A stretch of DNA of 64,000 bases, from assembly GCF_004001325.1 (NCBI RefSeq), contig NZ_AP018722.1:1-64000 (forward strand), written 5' to 3'. Each line of letters begins with the position of its first letter. Positions within the stretch are counted from its first letter, which is position 1. This document shows positions 9,497 to 19,336 of the stretch, one piece after another. This stretch comes from Thiomicrorhabdus aquaedulcis (GTDB lineage Bacteria > Pseudomonadota > Gammaproteobacteria > Thiomicrospirales > Thiomicrospiraceae). A program made the translations under genes and the position numbers. The notes below the pieces were generated by a model. It was not told where the DNA came from and did not search any database. It worked only from the letters and a program-made list of their open reading frames with translations.

Positions 9497-11490
9497 ATGT
9501 TTGCCATCGAATTTTTACGTCCATGGTGGTTTTTAGGCGCTCTGCCGGTGGCCTGGATACTTTGGCAGGCCTGGCAAGCTCATCGCCAACAAGGCGCATG
9601 GCATAAAGTCATTGCCCCACCGTTTAGAACGCTGTTATTGGGTAACAACCAAACCAACGGATTGGACGGTTTTGGCCACATAGCGCTTATGGGTTTGGGG
9701 GGGCTTTGGTTGTTAATGTTAGTGGCACTGGCCGGACCTACCTTAAAAACCGTTGAAATTCCGGCCGAAAAATCCCAACAAGGCACCGTGATTTTGCTGG
9801 ATTTATCGCTGTCCATGCTGGCCGACGATGTGTCGCCCAATCGTTTAACACGTGTAAAATTTAAGCTCACCGACCTGCTCACGCTGTACCCAGAACAACC
9901 CACTGGCTTGGTGGTATACGCCGGCTCAACTCACACGCTTGCGCCCATCTCTGAAGACAATCAAACGCTGTTAGGCTTACTGCCCGCTCTGGATCCCACC
10001 ATTATGCCCAGTTACGGCTCTGACCCGCTTAACGGATTTAAACACGCCAAAGCACTGTTAAACGGTGCACACGTTCAACAAGGGCATATTATTTGGATTA
10101 CCGACGATTTAGAACCCGAACAAATCGCCCCCCTAAGCGATTGGCTTAATCGCCAATCTTTTAGAGTCAGTGTCTTGGCCGTGGGCACAGACAAGGGTGG
10201 CGCGGTAAATATTCCCAATTTTGGGCTGCTTAAAGACGCCCAAAACAACGTAGTATTGCCTCCGCTGGCGTGGACACAACTCGAACAACTGGCGCAAAAT
10301 ACCCAGGCCAAACTCACTCCACTTACGCTAAACGACCGCGACATACAAACCTTGCGCCCCGCACACCGTGCCGGTACAAAACCAACCGATGCCGCCAAAG
10401 ACTTAGACAACAAAACCGTACAACATCCGCTTGACGAAGGCAGTGCGTTACTGTTTTTATTGATTCCTTTGGCCGCACTCATCTATCGCCGTGGCTGGAT
10501 TTTTAGCCTAGGTCTAAGCCTGTTTTTGCCCATTTTTGGCGGTTTGAGTTTAAGCGCACTGCCCAATACCGCCTTTGCTCAAACCGAGTTACCTAGCTTT
10601 ACCGAGGTGTTTAAATCGGCCGACCAACAAGCCTACCAGGCCTGGCAAAAACAAAATTTTGAAGCCGCCCAAGCGCAATTTGAACACCCACAATGGCGCG
10701 CCAGCAGTTTGTATCGCTTAGGCCAATTTGAGCAAGCCGCTAAATTATTTGCGCAAGATAGCACGGCGCAAGGTTGGTTTAATCAAGGCAATGCATTGGC
10801 CAAAGCGGGTCAATTAGACCCAGCCATAACCGCTTACCAAACCAGTTTAAGCCTGCAACCCAATTTTAAAGAGGCCGCCGACAATTTAGCCTTGGTTGAG
10901 CAGTTACTTAAAACACAATCTCAAGAACAAGCAGCAGACAAACCAGCGCCAACACCGCCCAGCACAGCACCTGAGCAAAAATCTGAGCCGACATCCGAAC
11001 CGACATCAAAGCCAACGTCTGAACAGCAACCCGAGCCAAAAAGCAACGATGCTAAAGACACTGACGAAAAAACAGTGACAAAAACGATGACACAAACACA
11101 GAAAATAGTCAGAATAAAGACGATGGCGATGATAAGAGCAAAAACACAAACCAGGGTGATGACGACACCTTAGCAAACCCGCAGACGGGTCAATCCACCG
11201 CCGATACACCTGATGCACAGACCCTAAACGACAATCAAACCAGCGATGAAAATGCCGCCGCGCAGTTACCAGCGCAATCTTTAGCCGACGATTCAAAACA
11301 ATCCAATGCAAAAAATGAAGCTGAAAAAAGCCAACAATCCGAACAAAATCAAGCCACCGAAGCCTGGTTAAGGCAAATTCCTAACCAACCCGAGCTGTTT
11401 TTAAAACGTAAATTTGATTATCAATACCAACAACAAACCCAAAAAAATACCGCGCAGCCACACACCAAACCCAACACCAAAGATTGGTAA
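9497..11490 (+). CDS. VWA plus TPR protein (BatB/BatC-like), frameshifted
   Basis: The open frame from ATG 9497 runs to 11173 and encodes an N-terminal membrane segment, a VWA domain with MIDAS DLSLSM, a further membrane helix and a TPR pair (WFNQGNALAKAGQLDPAI). It then degenerates into a basic out-of-frame tail. Switching to the -1 frame in the A6 run at 11067-11072 restores a Gln/Asn/Asp-rich linker and the conserved BatB/C ending EAWLRQIPNQPELFLKRKFDYQY, stopping at 11490, 6 bp before batD. So either one A is missing or the ribosome shifts frame. Palindrome-related copies at 9566 and 10636 encode QAW. Confidence 0.85.
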
Positions 11491-11496
11491 TATAAA

Positions 11497-13377
11497 ATGC
11501 ACCGCCAAAAGAGTCCACTTATGCTATTTGTACCCGTTATAAACCGACTGCATACTGTTATTTTCTCTGCCCATTTGCGCTTTAAAGTACGCCAATGGAT
11601 AGCCGTAGCACTGTTAAGCATTGCACCGCTTAGCCACGCTAAAACCATTACGGTGCAAACCGATCGCCAAGTAATCGAAATGGGCGATGTAATCACGCTC
11701 GTGGTTGAAACCGATTTTCAAACCACCGGCACCCATTTAGATCTAACCGTGCTTGAAGATCAATTTACGGTGCTAACGCAACAACGCAGTAACAATATTC
11801 AAATTATTAACGGGGATTTTAAATCCAGTACCCGCTGGCAAATTCAACTCACTCCCAAACAAATAGGCGAACTACAAGTACCGCCTCTAAGCATCGAAAA
11901 CGTCACCAGCACACCCTATACTCTTACCGTGCGCCCCGTCGCTAAAGCGGCTGACAGTAACTTAGAACCGTTTTTCTTAACCGCCGATCTCAGTCAAAAC
12001 CAGGTTTACGTTCAACAACAAGTGTTGTATACCCTGCGCTTTTTTTACCAAGGCCGTTTTCTAGACGGAGGCATTAGACCGCCGGTCTTTAACCATGCGC
12101 AAGTAACCCCAATAAGCGATCAAACTGTATACACCAAACAACTCAATGGCCAAAACTACACTGTGTACGAATGGGTTTACGCATTGCATCCCCAAAAAAG
12201 TGGTCAACTTGACATTGCCCCACCCATGTTTAATGGTCAAATTCAGTTGCAAGGTAGACAAAAGCAGGTGCAAATCTTTGCCAAACCGCTTAGTTTAAAC
12301 GTCTTACCCGAACCCCCAAGTTACGCGCAAAACACCCAAAACAGTTGGTTGCCTGCCAGTCAAATCACGCTTGACCAGGCCTGGTCAACCCTGCCCAACA
12401 CACTTTATGTAGGCGACACAGTTAACACCACCTTAACCTTACAAGCCAACGGACTCACAGCCAATCAACTGCCTGATGCAACAAAACTAACCCAACTGTT
12501 TCGCGCAAACATGCCAGAGGCGCTTAAAATCTACACCGAACAACCCAGCACTCAAAACCAAGTGTCTGCTAATGGTGTCAGCAGTCAATGGCAAGTACAG
12601 CAAACGCTAATGGCTACCGCGCCAGGAACGTTTACCCTGCCCGAGCGCAGTCTAAACTGGTGGAATACTCAAACTAATCAACTGCAAAGTGCCACAATTC
12701 CGGCCAAAACCATCACCATTTTGCCGGCCAAAAACACGGTTCAAACAGCCATTCCCGCCGCTCAAGATACAACGATTAATGCACAAACCAACACTCAAAC
12801 CAATCCAACACCGGACACGTCTGCCGCTGTAGATAAAAAAGACGATGCACTTATCCCTGCCAAATCCATAGACTTTTGGCAAATAATTGCGTTGCTTGCG
12901 CTGATTTTATGGGGAGTAACCTTGGTGGCAGGGGCGTTGCTATGGCGAAAATTGAGCCACAAACAGCCCTCTAAAATAGCAGATGGTACGGATACATTAC
13001 AGTATGAAATGGCGCAAAACACAGAACGCAACACGTCATCTGACTGGTGTACGTTAGCGCCCAATTTATTTTACGCTCGCCTACGCCACACCCTGCAAAA
13101 CGACTATGGCATCACCGACTTAACCAGACTTAACGCTTTACCCTTGTTTAAAAACAGCACGCTAAACACCTCATTACCGGTGTTAATAAACGCATTAGAG
13201 GCGCATCTATTCAATCAAGCGCCTTTGGACAACGATTGCCAAAAGAAAATTTGCGCGGTGCTTAAAGAATGGACTAAAACTACAAAAAAACTAAACAAAC
13301 CAAACAAGACCAACTCACCTAACTCGTTAAACTCATCGCCCAGCCAGCTTAAAAAGCTGTATGGCCAAAGCGATTAA
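11497..13377 (+). CDS. batD: BatD-like membrane protein
   Basis: BatD proteins are large, membrane-anchored and mostly periplasmic, and are encoded with BatA/B. This 626-residue example has a hydrophobic signal segment ending near SHA, then a long beta-rich periplasmic region. A C-terminal membrane helix (FWQIIALLALILWGVTLVAG) and a cytoplasmic tail follow. Start choice is uncertain: ATG 11497 sits 6 bp after the preceding stop, but ATG 11521 would give a more typical signal peptide. The palindrome at 12373-12386 is in frame and encodes DQAW. This is the last gene of the operon. Confidence 0.88.
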   Translation: MHRQKSPLMLFVPVINRLHTVIFSAHLRFKVRQWIAVALLSIAPLSHAKTITVQTDRQVIEMGDVITLVVETDFQTTGTHLDLTVLEDQFTVLTQQRSNNIQIINGDFKSSTRWQIQLTPKQIGELQVPPLSIENVTSTPYTLTVRPVAKAADSNLEPFFLTADLSQNQVYVQQQVLYTLRFFYQGRFLDGGIRPPVFNHAQVTPISDQTVYTKQLNGQNYTVYEWVYALHPQKSGQLDIAPPMFNGQIQLQGRQKQVQIFAKPLSLNVLPEPPSYAQNTQNSWLPASQITLDQAWSTLPNTLYVGDTVNTTLTLQANGLTANQLPDATKLTQLFRANMPEALKIYTEQPSTQNQVSANGVSSQWQVQQTLMATAPGTFTLPERSLNWWNTQTNQLQSATIPAKTITILPAKNTVQTAIPAAQDTTINAQTNTQTNPTPDTSAAVDKKDDALIPAKSIDFWQIIALLALILWGVTLVAGALLWRKLSHKQPSKIADGTDTLQYEMAQNTERNTSSDWCTLAPNLFYARLRHTLQNDYGITDLTRLNALPLFKNSTLNTSLPVLINALEAHLFNQAPLDNDCQKKICAVLKEWTKTTKKLNKPNKTNSPNSLNSSPSQLKKLYGQSD

Positions 13378-13416
13378 TAAAACTAAAAACGCAAAACTAC
13401 GCAACACAACAAACTA

Positions 13417-13428
13417 ACCAGGCCTGGT
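13417..13428. repeat. Iterated palindrome ACCAGGCCTGGT between convergent genes
   Basis: It lies in the 69-bp gap between the 3' ends of batD and aas. No ordinary terminator hairpin is visible in this gap. Confidence 0.93.
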
Positions 13429-13446
13429 CAAACCAATAAAGTTACC

Positions 13447-15663
13447 TTATTCAAGTTTAAAATGCTGTTCGGCAATTTTTTGCACTGCTGGATAATTGGT
13501 TTTACCACTGCCTAACAGTGGTATGGTTTCAACTAAAATCACTTTTTTGGGTACCATCAGCTCGCTGACTTTTTTGTCTTTGGCGGCTTCTAACACGGTT
13601 TGGCGACTTAGGCTAATGTCGTCGGTGACCAGCACCAATTGCTCGCCTTTGCGCTCGTCGGGCACAGCCACCACCACATGATGACCGTGCGGGCTGGCTT
13701 GGTTAATGTAACTTTCAACCGCCGTCAACGACACCATTTCACCGCCAATTTTGGCAAAGCGTTTGGCGCGGCCTTTAATCCAGACAAAACCGTCGTCGTC
13801 CACGTGCACAATGTCGCCGGTGTCGTGCCAGCCATCCACCGGCGGTTGCAACAGGCCTGGTTGATTGGCAAGCAAATACCCCAACATCACATTAGGCCCT
13901 TTAACCCAAAGTTGTCCGCCCTCTTTAATGCCGGCCACCGGTTCTAAACGGTGTTCAATTCCGGGTACAAATTGCCCGACCGAGCCATTTTTAAACGCGG
14001 TGGGAATATTAACCGACAGTACCGGTGTGGTTTCGGTCACACCGTAACCTTCGTAAATGGCTTGATGAAATTGACTGGCAAACAGTTCACGCGTTTCGGG
14101 ACGCAGGCGTTCAGCACCTGAAACCATCGCGCGCAAACTGTAAAAATCGTATGGATCGGCTTTGCGTGCGTAGCCGCTAAAAAAGGTGTCGGTACCAAAA
14201 ATCAGTTTGGCGTTGGTTTGATAACTCATCTCGGGCACCACCGCGTAATGCACGGGTGACGGGTATAAAAACACTTTAGCGCCCTTTAAAATAGGCCACA
14301 ACATGCCGGCCGTTAACCCAAAACAGTGAAATGTTGGCAGGGCGTTTAACAGTTGTTCGCCCGGCAATAAGGTCAGCATGGCGCTAATTTGTTCTATGTT
14401 GCTCACCACATTATGATGCGACAAAACCACGCCTTTGGGCACACCTTCCGAGCCCGACGTAAACAGCACCACCGCCTCATTTTGTGGGTTAAGTGCATAA
14501 CCCGGCAAACGGTGCGCAGGCGTCAGCAGACCGGCAATTTTTTGGCGCAAACCAATGCGTGCGCGCACCTCTTCCAAATAGATAAACTGCACTTTAGGCG
14601 CTAAACTGGTCACCAAATCGTGCAATCCAAACGCTTCTATAAACGCCTGTGACGTCACAATGGTGGTTAATTGCGCGGTGTCACACGCCGATTCAATCGC
14701 GGGCGACCCCGCAGTAAAGTTAATCATCGCCGGCACGTAGCCGTAGGCTTGCAACGCAAAAAAACTCACGGGCATGGCGGCCACATTAGGCAACATTAAG
14801 CCCACACGTTTCACCCGACCTGGTGATGCATTTTCTGGGTTTGCCGCGAGGGTTGCCGCAAGAATGACATCGAGTTGTTTGCCTAAAATAATGGCGGCTT
14901 GATTGATTTTTTTAAGGCTTAAAGCCTGATTTTTAACATCTTCTACCGACACTTGATTGGCGTGAAAGGTCTGTTTGGCGTGCACCAAAGCTTGATACAA
15001 CGACACAGAACGCACCGACCCGTAAAAAATACTGTTGCGCATTAAACGAGTAATTTGCTGTTTTAAATAGAGATGTTTGGCGTGGCCTTTAAGTTCTAAT
15101 GGTGCATTAAGGGTGCGTGCTGGCTGAATATTTAAGGTGATTTTTGGAAACCACAAACGTTTCATAAAGCCAAATTTAGTGCCGTCCAAATACGAAAACC
15201 GACTGTACACCGCCCCACCAATGTAAATAGGCAACACCGCCGCTTGGGTTTTTTGCGCCACCAAAGCCGTACCGTCGTAAATTTTCATTAACCCACCGGT
15301 GGTGGTAATGCGCCCTTCCGGAAAAATCATGCATTGCTTACCCTCTCTTAAGGTTTCAATCATGTGTTTGGCCGCATAAGGACTGTGCAAGTTCACCTTA
15401 AAAAAATCAGTCATGCTTAAAATAACGCGCTCGTACCATTTTTTGGTGTGCGACTCATCAATCATAAACGTGGTCTTACCCGGAATAAAAAGATCCAACA
15501 AAGGCCCGTCTAACAGTGAAACGTGATTGGCAATTAACAACAACGGCTGTTGAGTTTGTTGTGCGGTGTAATAATGCTCAAGCCCGGTAACCTCGACTCG
15601 ATAGACTATTTTTAATACGCCTTTTACCAGCGGTTTAACGAGCGATATAACGAACCTTTGCAT
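13447..15663 (-). CDS. aas: Acyl-ACP synthetase / 2-acylglycerophosphoethanolamine acyltransferase Aas
   Basis: Aas reacylates lysophospholipids returned to the inner membrane. The 738-residue protein joins an N-terminal PlsC-type acyltransferase (NHVSLLDG for the HX4D motif, FPEGRITTTGG) to an AMP-forming ligase (LFTSGSEGVPKGVVLSHHN, GYGVTETTPVL, HDTGDI). An AAGGAG ribosome site precedes the ATG at 15663. In many bacteria lplT lies next to or is fused to aas; here the lplT-like gene is 3.7 kb upstream beyond an AT-rich insert. A near-copy of the palindrome (13852) is read as PGL. Confidence 0.93.
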   Translation of the reverse strand: MQRFVISLVKPLVKGVLKIVYRVEVTGLEHYYTAQQTQQPLLLIANHVSLLDGPLLDLFIPGKTTFMIDESHTKKWYERVILSMTDFFKVNLHSPYAAKHMIETLREGKQCMIFPEGRITTTGGLMKIYDGTALVAQKTQAAVLPIYIGGAVYSRFSYLDGTKFGFMKRLWFPKITLNIQPARTLNAPLELKGHAKHLYLKQQITRLMRNSIFYGSVRSVSLYQALVHAKQTFHANQVSVEDVKNQALSLKKINQAAIILGKQLDVILAATLAANPENASPGRVKRVGLMLPNVAAMPVSFFALQAYGYVPAMINFTAGSPAIESACDTAQLTTIVTSQAFIEAFGLHDLVTSLAPKVQFIYLEEVRARIGLRQKIAGLLTPAHRLPGYALNPQNEAVVLFTSGSEGVPKGVVLSHHNVVSNIEQISAMLTLLPGEQLLNALPTFHCFGLTAGMLWPILKGAKVFLYPSPVHYAVVPEMSYQTNAKLIFGTDTFFSGYARKADPYDFYSLRAMVSGAERLRPETRELFASQFHQAIYEGYGVTETTPVLSVNIPTAFKNGSVGQFVPGIEHRLEPVAGIKEGGQLWVKGPNVMLGYLLANQPGLLQPPVDGWHDTGDIVHVDDDGFVWIKGRAKRFAKIGGEMVSLTAVESYINQASPHGHHVVVAVPDERKGEQLVLVTDDISLSRQTVLEAAKDKKVSELMVPKKVILVETIPLLGSGKTNYPAVQKIAEQHFKLE

Positions 15664-15727
15664 TGCGACTCCTTCTTGATTCTTTTCGTAACCTTATATG
15701 TATTATGGATAGAAAACGTGATTTTTG

Positions 15728-15757
15728 ACCACGAAAACACTAAGGCATGAAGTTTTT
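15728..15757 (+). repeat. Island-flanking repeat, left copy
   Basis: About 30 bp starting ACCACGAAAACACTAAGG. It matches, in the opposite orientation and with roughly 23 of 29 positions, the sequence at 19339-19367. The two copies bracket the AT-rich block holding the chemoreceptor and peroxidase genes. Confidence 0.5.
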
Positions 15758-15827
15758 AAAAAAATTCAACTACTTTGAGGCCTTTGAATATTAACTGCTC
15801 ATTTATCTAACAACCTGTTAGATTAAA

Positions 15828-16068
15828 ATGACTGAAACGAACAAACCTTGCTTAAAACAGTTTTGTTCGATTTTGAGGAAAATAGCCCGCTATTTGACGA
15901 AAAACTGGGCAAAAATTAACTCAATAAAGAGTTTGATGAAGAGCCAAGAAATCTAGCTTTTTGCAGCCAATTGGCTTTAATCCAAGAAGCTACTAGACAC
16001 GGCTACACGTTCACGCCTTAATCTGATTTACTTATGATTGACAGAATCAATCTTAATAGATGAGCCCT
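15828..16068 (+). pseudogene. Decayed small ORF, possibly Nif11-like
   Basis: From ATG 15828 the frame reads 12 plausible residues. After a +1 base correction at TTTT (about 15861-15864) it continues as FEENSPLFDEKLGKN, a TAA, then LAFCSQLALIQEATRHGY and TFTP, another TAA, and SDLLMIDRINLNR. The spacing of hydrophobic residues and the ending EATRHGYTFTP-DLL recall Nif11-type leader peptides (a helix then GY-F-pre-EL), but the match is weak. Two in-frame stops and one frameshift mark it as dead. It sits in the intergenic region between aas and the chemoreceptor gene. Confidence 0.35.
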
Positions 16069-16115
16069 AAGTTCAATGTATTTCCATTCGATAAGGTCTC
16101 AAAATAACCAAGCCT

Positions 16116-16151
16116 GGCAAAATAATAAACCGATAAATGCATTATTTTGCC
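16116..16151 (-). terminator. Inverted repeat downstream of the chemoreceptor gene
   Basis: GGCAAAATAAT pairs perfectly with ATTATTTTGCC (11 bp, 14-base loop) just past the MCP stop at 16166. It lacks a clean U-tract on the minus strand, so termination is plausible, not certain. Its left arm abuts a degenerate palindrome copy (accaagcctgg). Confidence 0.5.
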
Positions 16152-16165
16152 CTTAACAATCTCAT

Positions 16166-18202
16166 CTAAACTTTAAACGCCTTAACAACCTGTTCTAAAT
16201 CTTGGGCAGACTCAGACACCATATTAATTTGTTGAACAGTTCGTTGAATCATTTGGCTATTATGCTGACTGATATTTTCAGCTTGAGAGACCGCTTGCGA
16301 TATATTTTGCGCCGACTGACTCTGTTCAATACTGGCATGATTTATGGCATTAACGGATTGTTGCAAGGTTTCAACCTTTTGTTTAACCAACTCTAAAGAC
16401 TGATTAACATGATTCACCAATGTAACGCCATTATTAACCTTATCATTGGAGTTTGAAATGAGTTTTGAAATTTCTTTGGCGGCCTCGGCTGATTTACCCG
16501 CCAGGTTTCTAACCTCACCAGCGACCACTGCAAATCCCCTACCCTGCTCCCCTGCTCTAGCCGCTTCTACGGCCGCATTCAGTGCCAAAAGATTGGTTTG
16601 AAAAGCGATGCTGTCAATTAAATTAATAATATCGACAATCTTGCCAGACGATTCTTTAATGTCATCCATAGCTTTCACCATGCGCTGCATGACATCCATT
16701 CCTTCATTCAAGGCAATAACTTGTTCATCCGTAATTTGAGTCGCTTTAGTGGTGTTTTGAGTGTTAGATTTAATTTTATCGGTGGTATCTTCAACTGCCT
16801 GCAAAGTACTGTGCAAGGTCTTTGATTGTTGATGAGAACTTTGTTCTACCGTTTCAGAGTCTTCACGTACAGTCACTATTTGTTGTTGTATATGGGTTGA
16901 AACTTGAGCCACCTGTTGAATGAGTTTTGCTAAATTATCTAATGAACCATTCAAAGCTTCTTTTACCTGATTTAACTCTCCTTCATAATTGCCCTTAATT
17001 CTGACCGATAAATTACCCTGTGCCAAGTTGTCAGAAACTGAACTCATTTCTTTCATATAGGCTTGTAATCTATCTAGAGTGGCATGCACACTCTCTTTAA
17101 GCTTACTAAGATCCCCTTCAAACCTTTCATTGGGTAAACGTTCACTAAAGTTACCTTTAGATACTTGAGTCATTAATTCACTTACAGCTGCAATTGCTAA
17201 ATTCAGCTTTTGGCTGTTTTCTTCAGTCACTTTTTGTTGTTTAGCAACTTGAGTTTGAGCGGTTTCAGCTTCAATGACTTTACTGTCGGCAATGGCTTTT
17301 TGTTGATCAAGTTCATTTAGCTTGCTTGCTAAATCGATGCTTGCGGTTTGCGCTTTTTTTGAAGCCCCTCGAATTTGTAACATTAAAAGGGTCACCAAGA
17401 CCAGCATAGCGATAACTAAACCAATTAAAGTGTTAGAGAGGGTTTCTATAAAGTGATTTACTTTGAAATATTCACCACTGTAAAAATCGTGTGATTCTTG
17501 AATGGCGTCTTCTATTTTTGAAGAACTGATTTTTTCTAAAATAATGTGGACTTTAGGTTGGTATTCCACAATTAAATTGATGTGTGTTTTTAAAATAATG
17601 TAATCGGATTGTGTAATGTTTTGCTTAAATTTATCAATACTTCCCAGGGTAATTAAAATATCTTTAGTTTGAATGGCTTCGTTACCTGACATATATTGAA
17701 ACATTTGTGCTTCAAGGTGGGTCAATAGTTGTTTCATTAACATGGTTTGCTCAGAAATTTTATGAATTCTGATCAGTTCTGGCAAATAGGTTCTAGAATT
17801 ATTAAGCAAAGAGTTTATACGCATAAACTCTATAACATCAGAGTCAAGTTCGTTAGCATATTTAATGACTTCTTTATTTTTGGCCTGTAAAACTTGTTTT
17901 ACTTGGTTATCCAAAAACTCAGGTACATACACTAATGCATTTGAAAAGCGTTGAAGTTTAACTAAATTGGCTTGTAAAAAATCATAATGCCCCACCCCGC
18001 CACGACCTGCTTTAAAGGCATTTTCTGATGTTCTTAAAAAGTAGTTTTCAAGCTTAGAATAACCATTAATATAGGCTTCATGGTGGTTTGCATTAATATT
18101 GGGCTTGATGATGATAATACTGATAACACCAATAATAATGGCTGCAATCAAGGTTAATAAGAGCATGTTTGATGTATTTTTCATATTGAGGCCTTTTAAC
18201 AT
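16166..18202 (-). CDS. Methyl-accepting chemotaxis protein
   Basis: A 678-residue transmembrane chemoreceptor. A membrane helix at about 12-33 is followed by an all-helical periplasmic sensor of about 215 residues, a second helix near 255-277 and tandem HAMP-like segments near 340-440. A signalling domain with the hairpin tip [30 protein letters not shown] completes it. The helical sensor resembles DAHL-type ligand domains. No C-terminal CheR/CheB pentapeptide is visible. The ATG overlaps the stop of the upstream peroxidase gene (TAATG), so the two are translationally coupled. The ligand is unknown; a link to peroxide or redox state is inference from that coupling. Confidence 0.93.
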   Translation of the reverse strand: MLKGLNMKNTSNMLLLTLIAAIIIGVISIIIIKPNINANHHEAYINGYSKLENYFLRTSENAFKAGRGGVGHYDFLQANLVKLQRFSNALVYVPEFLDNQVKQVLQAKNKEVIKYANELDSDVIEFMRINSLLNNSRTYLPELIRIHKISEQTMLMKQLLTHLEAQMFQYMSGNEAIQTKDILITLGSIDKFKQNITQSDYIILKTHINLIVEYQPKVHIILEKISSSKIEDAIQESHDFYSGEYFKVNHFIETLSNTLIGLVIAMLVLVTLLMLQIRGASKKAQTASIDLASKLNELDQQKAIADSKVIEAETAQTQVAKQQKVTEENSQKLNLAIAAVSELMTQVSKGNFSERLPNERFEGDLSKLKESVHATLDRLQAYMKEMSSVSDNLAQGNLSVRIKGNYEGELNQVKEALNGSLDNLAKLIQQVAQVSTHIQQQIVTVREDSETVEQSSHQQSKTLHSTLQAVEDTTDKIKSNTQNTTKATQITDEQVIALNEGMDVMQRMVKAMDDIKESSGKIVDIINLIDSIAFQTNLLALNAAVEAARAGEQGRGFAVVAGEVRNLAGKSAEAAKEISKLISNSNDKVNNGVTLVNHVNQSLELVKQKVETLQQSVNAINHASIEQSQSAQNISQAVSQAENISQHNSQMIQRTVQQINMVSESAQDLEQVVKAFKV

Positions 18203-19251
18203 TATTCTTTAGGGGCTAGCATGGCTTGCGTTTCCAGCTTACCCGTTAATGTGGTTAAGAAATCTGCTATTAAAGCGCGCTCATTATCAGGAATTTTGCG
18301 ACCCAATTGGTTAAGTCCCATAATATTGATTGCCTCATCTAAGTTTTTTGCCCCTGCGTTGTGAAAATAAGGCGCAGTGACTTCAACATTACGCAAAGTG
18401 GGAACCTTGAACACATTTTTATCTTTTTCTTGTTTAGTCACATTAAATAAACCTTTATCAACCTCCGTTTCGTTATTGTCAGAAAAATAAGCCTCTAATG
18501 CGCCAAACTTTTGCATCATATTGCCGCCAAAATTAACACCCTGATGGCAAGCTACACAGCCATAACTTTGAAATAGCTTGTAACCCTTTGCTTGATTGGC
18601 GGTGATAGCGTTATCATCCCCTTTCAAATAAGCATCTATCGGGGCAGGTGTAATTAAACTGCGCTCAAACTCAGAAATGGCATCGGTAATCGTATAAACA
18701 GAAATACTTTGTTCTGGATAGAGGGTGTTAAAAAGAGTTTGATAGGTTTTTACGGATTGAATATTTTTAACCACCTGAGGCCATTCGGCTCCCATTTCTA
18801 TGGGGTTAGCCACAGGTCCTTCTGCTTGGTTTCTAAGATTCGCTGCACGACCGTCCCAAAACTGTTTAAAGTTAAATCCAGAGTTTAGGACAGTGGGGGA
18901 ATTAATCGGCCCCATTTGACCATCAATCCCGATAGCAACGGGCATATTATCATCACCTCCGATGGCCAAACCATGACAACTTGCACAGTTAAGTTTGCCA
19001 TTACCAGATAAGCGAGTATCGTGATAGAGCATGTTACCAAGGCTGACTTTTTGAGGGTTTAGATTGAGGTCTTTTAAATTAGGAAGGGGTTGATTGTATT
19101 TGGTTCTGGCAGAGTTCACTGCATAGGTCATTAAATAAGGTTCTTCAGCGGTTTTTTGATAATCAACATAAGCCATATCAGTATTTTGGCAACCAATTAA
19201 CCCTTGAACAACTAGACAAACAACGCCTAGTTTTAAGATTGACGATTTCAT
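18202..19251 (-). CDS. Di-heme cytochrome c peroxidase, predicted lipoprotein
   Basis: A periplasmic CcpA/MauG-family enzyme that would reduce hydrogen peroxide using electrons from cytochrome c. The 349-residue protein has a lipobox LIGC with Cys21. Two heme c sites follow: CASCH (C89, C92, H93) and CVACH (C232, C235, H236). The conserved FWDGRAANL segment and the C-terminal [18 protein letters not shown] are also present. Lipid anchoring is unusual for this mostly soluble family. It is the first gene of a two-gene unit with the chemoreceptor and lies in an AT-rich block lacking the iterated palindrome. Confidence 0.92.
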   Translation of the reverse strand: MKSSILKLGVVCLVVQGLIGCQNTDMAYVDYQKTAEEPYLMTYAVNSARTKYNQPLPNLKDLNLNPQKVSLGNMLYHDTRLSGNGKLNCASCHGLAIGGDDNMPVAIGIDGQMGPINSPTVLNSGFNFKQFWDGRAANLRNQAEGPVANPIEMGAEWPQVVKNIQSVKTYQTLFNTLYPEQSISVYTITDAISEFERSLITPAPIDAYLKGDDNAITANQAKGYKLFQSYGCVACHQGVNFGGNMMQKFGALEAYFSDNNETEVDKGLFNVTKQEKDKNVFKVPTLRNVEVTAPYFHNAGAKNLDEAINIMGLNQLGRKIPDNERALIADFLTTLTGKLETQAMLAPKE

Positions 19252-19336
19252 GGTGAATTTCCTTAAGGATTGATTAAGACTTAATTACGCATATTGCCAT
19301 ATAAAGTGAAAATTTAGCAATGAAAAGTTTATTATC

